This document shows positions 60,730-64,000 of a stretch of 64,000 bases of DNA, piece by piece. Position numbers and translations under genes: made by a program. The notes below the pieces were generated by a model. It was not told the DNA's origin. It made no database searches and saw only the letters and a list, made by a program, of their open reading frames with translations. Position 1 is the stretch's first letter. Every line of letters starts with the position of its first letter. Origin of the DNA: an uncultured Burkholderiales bacterium (GTDB lineage: Bacteria > Pseudomonadota > Gammaproteobacteria > Burkholderiales > Burkholderiaceae_C); contig CAIZHQ010000015.1 of the NCBI GenBank assembly GCA_903932865.1, forward strand, positions 248,001 to 312,000, written 5' to 3'.

Positions 60730-62343
60730 TCATTCCCACTCGATCGTCGCTGGTGGTTTTGAACTCACATCGTAGGTCACTCTGTTGATACCTCGCACCT
60801 CATTGATGATGCGCCCAGACACTTTCTTGAGCAGCGCATAAGGCAACTCGGCCCAATCGGCGGTCATGAAATCGCTGGTTTGCACGGCACGCAAGGCCAC
60901 CACGTAGTCGTAGGTGCGCCCGTCACCCATCACGCCCACGCTCTTGACGGGCAAGAACACGGTGAAGGCTTGGCTGGTCAGGTCGTACCAAGTCTTGCCT
61001 GACTCGTCAGTGAAGTTGCGCAGTTCTTCAATGAAAATCGCGTCCGCACGGCGCAGCAGGTCGGCATATTCTTTTTTGACTTCGCCCAAAATGCGCACGC
61101 CCAAGCCTGGGCCTGGGAAGGGGTGGCGGTAGACCATCTCGCGGGGCAAGCCCAGCGCCACGCCCAGTTCGCGCACTTCGTCTTTGAACAGTTCGCGCAG
61201 CGGCTCCAGCAGTTTCAGGCCCAGCTGCTCGGGCAAACCACCCACGTTGTGGTGGCTCTTGATGGTGACGGCCTTTTTGCTCTTGGCACCGCCCGACTCG
61301 ATCACATCAGGGTAAATCGTGCCTTGGGCCAAAAAGGTTGCCCCCTTGTGCCCACCGTCGCCCGATTTCAATTTCGCAGCCTGCTCTTTGAATACATCCA
61401 CAAACAAACCGCCGATGATCTTGCGCTTGGCTTCGGGCTCGCTCACGCCCGCCAACTTGCCGAGGAACAAGTCACTGGCATCGACGCGGATGACTTTCGC
61501 GTGCAGCTTGCCCACGAACATGTCCATGACCATGTCGCCCTCGTTCAGGCGCAACAGGCCGTGGTCCACAAACACGCAGGTGAGTTTGTCGCCAATGGCG
61601 CGGTGGATCAAGGCGGCGGCCACGGAAGAATCCACACCGCCGCTCAAGCCCAGGATGACTTCTTCGTCACCCACTTGCTCGCGGATCTTGGCAACAGCTT
61701 CTTCGATGTAGTCGCCCATGATCCAGTCAGGGCGGGCCTGGCAGATGTCGAGCACAAAGCGGTTGAGCAGCGCCTGACCCTGCACGGTGTGCGTGACTTC
61801 GGGGTGGAACTGCACCGCGTAAAAGCGGCGGGCCTCGTCGGCCATGCCCGCAATCGGGCAAGCCGGGGTCGAGGCCATGACCTTGAAGCCAGCAGGCATG
61901 GCCGTGACCTTGTCGCCGTGGCTCATCCAGACCTTGAGCATGCCGTGGCCCTCGGGCGTGGCAAAGTCTTCGATGCCCCTGAGCAGTTCGGTATGGCCAT
62001 GCGCGCGGACTTCGGCGTAGCCAAATTCGCGGGTGGTGCCCGCCTCGACCTTACCGCCGAGCTGCTGGGCCATGGTTTGCATGCCGTAGCAAATGCCCAA
62101 AACCGGCACGCCCAACTCGAACACCGCATCGGGCGCTTTGTCGTCCACCTCGTACACGCTGGCGTGGCTGCCCGACAGGATCACGCCCTTGAGGTTGCCG
62201 TCTTTGGCGTACTCACGCACCCAGTCGCTGCTCACATCACAAGGATGTACTTCGCAAAAAACATGGGCCTCTCGTACACGGCGGGCGATGAGCTGGGTGA
62301 CTTGTGAGCCGAAGTCAAGGATCAGGATCTTGGAATGCTGCAT
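60730..62343 (-). CDS. guaA: GMP synthase (glutamine-hydrolysing)
   Basis: 537 residues. XMP plus glutamine and ATP to GMP. Class I glutaminase with C85 in [15 protein letters not shown] and His in VQFHPEV, the ATP-pyrophosphatase loop [14 protein letters not shown] and the C-terminal dimerisation domain ending [13 protein letters not shown]. Downstream of guaB on the same strand with a hairpin between. Confidence 0.98.
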   Translation of the reverse strand: MQHSKILILDFGSQVTQLIARRVREAHVFCEVHPCDVSSDWVREYAKDGNLKGVILSGSHASVYEVDDKAPDAVFELGVPVLGICYGMQTMAQQLGGKVEAGTTREFGYAEVRAHGHTELLRGIEDFATPEGHGMLKVWMSHGDKVTAMPAGFKVMASTPACPIAGMADEARRFYAVQFHPEVTHTVQGQALLNRFVLDICQARPDWIMGDYIEEAVAKIREQVGDEEVILGLSGGVDSSVAAALIHRAIGDKLTCVFVDHGLLRLNEGDMVMDMFVGKLHAKVIRVDASDLFLGKLAGVSEPEAKRKIIGGLFVDVFKEQAAKLKSGDGGHKGATFLAQGTIYPDVIESGGAKSKKAVTIKSHHNVGGLPEQLGLKLLEPLRELFKDEVRELGVALGLPREMVYRHPFPGPGLGVRILGEVKKEYADLLRRADAIFIEELRNFTDESGKTWYDLTSQAFTVFLPVKSVGVMGDGRTYDYVVALRAVQTSDFMTADWAELPYALLKKVSGRIINEVRGINRVTYDVSSKPPATIEWE

Positions 62344-62370
62344 GGCAGGCGTCGTTCTTTGAGAAAGGAA

Positions 62371-62395
62371 AAGGCGTCTGGGGTGCAGACGCCTT
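62371..62395 (-). terminator. Hairpin between guaB and guaA
   Basis: AAGGCGTCTG and CAGACGCCTT form a perfect 10-bp stem with a 5-nt loop. On the minus strand it is followed by a pyrimidine run TTCCTTTC, so it is terminator-like but imperfect. It lies 18 nt behind guaB and 27 nt before guaA, and may lower guaA readthrough or end most guaB transcripts. Confidence 0.7.
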
Positions 62396-62413
62396 GATGA
62401 TCAGGTGCAGATT

Positions 62414-64000
<1,587 letters not shown>

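Overview
The window is GC-rich (about 60% by eye) and gene-dense, with many ATGA/TGATG overlaps between neighbouring genes. It carries no rRNA, tRNA, CRISPR array, phage or insertion sequence that I can recognise. Family content and gene order (glnD-map; ygfZ / mltG-tmk-holB-tatD; guaB-guaA; yciB-bolA-parvulin; aroC) point to a chromosome of a betaproteobacterium of order Burkholderiales, most likely Comamonadaceae (Limnohabitans/Rhodoferax-like). That placement is inference from protein style, not from a marker gene.

Layout. 1-6762: truncated aroC, an MFS permease and an alpha/beta hydrolase on +, facing glnD and map on -. 6897-9792: a small regulated module, GntR/FCD repressor, PhyH dioxygenase and SAF-domain oxidoreductase, with a perfect 15-bp palindrome at the promoter and a strong terminator behind it. 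9985-17800: purL, a SWIM/SNF2 helicase and a lipoprotein with a cystatin-like QVVAG motif. 17812-23673 (-): rlhA, a parvulin, bolA, yciB, msrB and selO. 23790-40706 (+): a long catabolic block with an acyl-CoA ligase, a complete branched-chain-type ABC importer (SBP, LivH, LivM, LivG, LivF), a FadB-like fusion enzyme, thiolase, acyl-CoA dehydrogenase, Dabb protein, two SDRs, a hotdog thioesterase, an MDR reductase and a GST-like protein. 40707-41326: 620 bases without a recognisable gene. 41327-49650: tex, patatin, DUF1330, trhO, TfoX-N, Fe-ADH (-), HSL esterase and a hotdog-GNAT fusion. 49678-55036: ygfZ (-), then mltG-tmk-holB-tatD and a secreted ankyrin protein. 55212-63883 (-): penicillin-acylase-type Ntn hydrolase, LD-carboxypeptidase, a TadA-haloalkane-dehalogenase-like fusion, PaiB-like FMN protein, guaA and guaB.

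How genes work together. The 23.8-40.7 kb block reads as uptake, CoA activation and beta-oxidation of a carboxylic acid. A TTGCCG-17-TACAAT promoter followed by a TetR-type palindrome stands before the FadB-like gene. The purine genes purL, guaB and guaA serve AMP/GMP supply. mltG, tmk and holB form the usual cell-wall/replication group.

Most unusual items: the in-frame TadA-dehalogenase fusion, the GntR-PhyH-SAF module with its near-leaderless start, the cystatin-like lipoprotein, the LivF with arginine in place of the Walker A lysine, the hotdog-GNAT fusion, and an AT-rich stretch of interleaved inverted repeats after the ankyrin gene.
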